Shown: positions 63,976 through 64,000 of the stretch, piece after piece | Numbering within the stretch: the stretch's first letter is position 1 | Layout of the letters: each line of letters opens with the position of its first letter | DNA from: Lysobacter antibioticus | GTDB lineage: Bacteria > Pseudomonadota > Gammaproteobacteria > Xanthomonadales > Xanthomonadaceae | Length of the DNA: 64,000 nt | Direction of reading: 5' to 3' | Assembly (NCBI RefSeq): GCF_001442535.1 | Contig: NZ_CP013141.1 | Coordinates: forward strand, 3,963,797-4,027,796 | Notes under the pieces: generated by a model | Seen by the model: the letters and a program-made list of their open reading frames with translations, nothing else | What the model was told of the DNA's origin: nothing | Database searches by the model: none | Made by a program: the position numbers and the translations under genes

Positions 63976-64000
63976 GAAGCCCCGCCATAAGCGGGGCTTC
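63976..64000 (+). terminator. Probable intrinsic terminator of the feo operon
   Basis: A perfect 10-bp stem (GAAGCCCCGC / GCGGGGCTTC) with loop CATAA, ending at the window edge. The T run, if any, would be just outside. Confidence 0.75.

Overview
The window is chromosomal DNA of a high-GC gammaproteobacterium, most likely a Lysobacter or close relative in the Lysobacteraceae/Xanthomonadaceae. The reasons are the gene content (fused HisB and HisIE, a TrpR-type regulator heading the his operon, an EfpL-type elongation factor, split leucine catabolism genes), the abundant GTAGGAGCGGCG-type palindromic intergenic repeats, the GGGGAAT heptamer arrays and the lack of plasmid or phage replication genes. 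Species assignment is inference from the sequence alone.

Layout. 1-6.1 kb: the 3' part of a GH92 alpha-mannosidase and a large secreted protein of unknown function. 6.1-8.2 kb (minus): an MFS transporter behind a SAM-dependent methyltransferase. 8.5-10.5 kb: a processive GT2 glycosyltransferase followed by a NodB-type polysaccharide deacetylase. 10.5-13.4 kb: small membrane or hypothetical proteins and a VOC protein. 13.5-15.7 kb: an AT-richer accessory patch with a HicA/HicB toxin-antitoxin pair, a DUF1508-like gene and three decayed phage-type genes, ending at a tRNA-Pro(CGG). 15.8-20.5 kb: a compact periplasmic nitrate reductase cluster (napE, a short ORF in the napF position, napD, napA, napB, napC). 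A second copy of the same tRNA-Pro with its terminator follows, so a 124-bp direct repeat flanks the nap genes.

21-25.3 kb: hisS, an unusually long histidine-ammonia-lyase-like MIO enzyme and a 2OG-Fe(II) oxygenase. 25.3-27.2 kb (minus): a 7TM-GGDEF diguanylate cyclase. 27.4-35.2 kb: a complete, translationally coupled histidine operon, hisR-like regulator then hisG-D-C-B-H-A-F-IE, with a palindromic operator over its promoter. HisB carries a 46-residue repeat-containing insert in its dehydratase domain.

35.2-36.2 and 45.8-46.7 kb are repeat-rich intergenic regions. They hold REP-like palindromes, hexanucleotide arrays and three copies of a structured element of about 210-230 bp whose hairpins are kept by compensatory substitutions. 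Between them lie a calcineurin-like phosphoesterase, a YdeI-family protein, a divergent dehydroquinase-like protein, the methionine-salvage genes mtnB-mtnD-mtnC (minus), two paralogous APC permeases (minus) and a NUDIX hydrolase. 46.7-53.4 kb: a Tat-exported phospholipase C, efpL plus an acetyltransferase, a short-chain dehydrogenase, another GNAT protein and two small hypotheticals.

53.4-61.4 kb (minus): leucine/isovalerate catabolism (methylglutaconyl-CoA hydratase, methylcrotonyl-CoA carboxylase biotin subunit, HMG-CoA lyase). The lyase is translationally coupled to a lipoprotein gene upstream and a PAS-GGDEF-EAL gene downstream. 61.5-64 kb: a Fur-box-controlled ferrous iron uptake operon, feoA-feoB plus a small Cys-rich membrane protein, ending in a terminator at the window edge.
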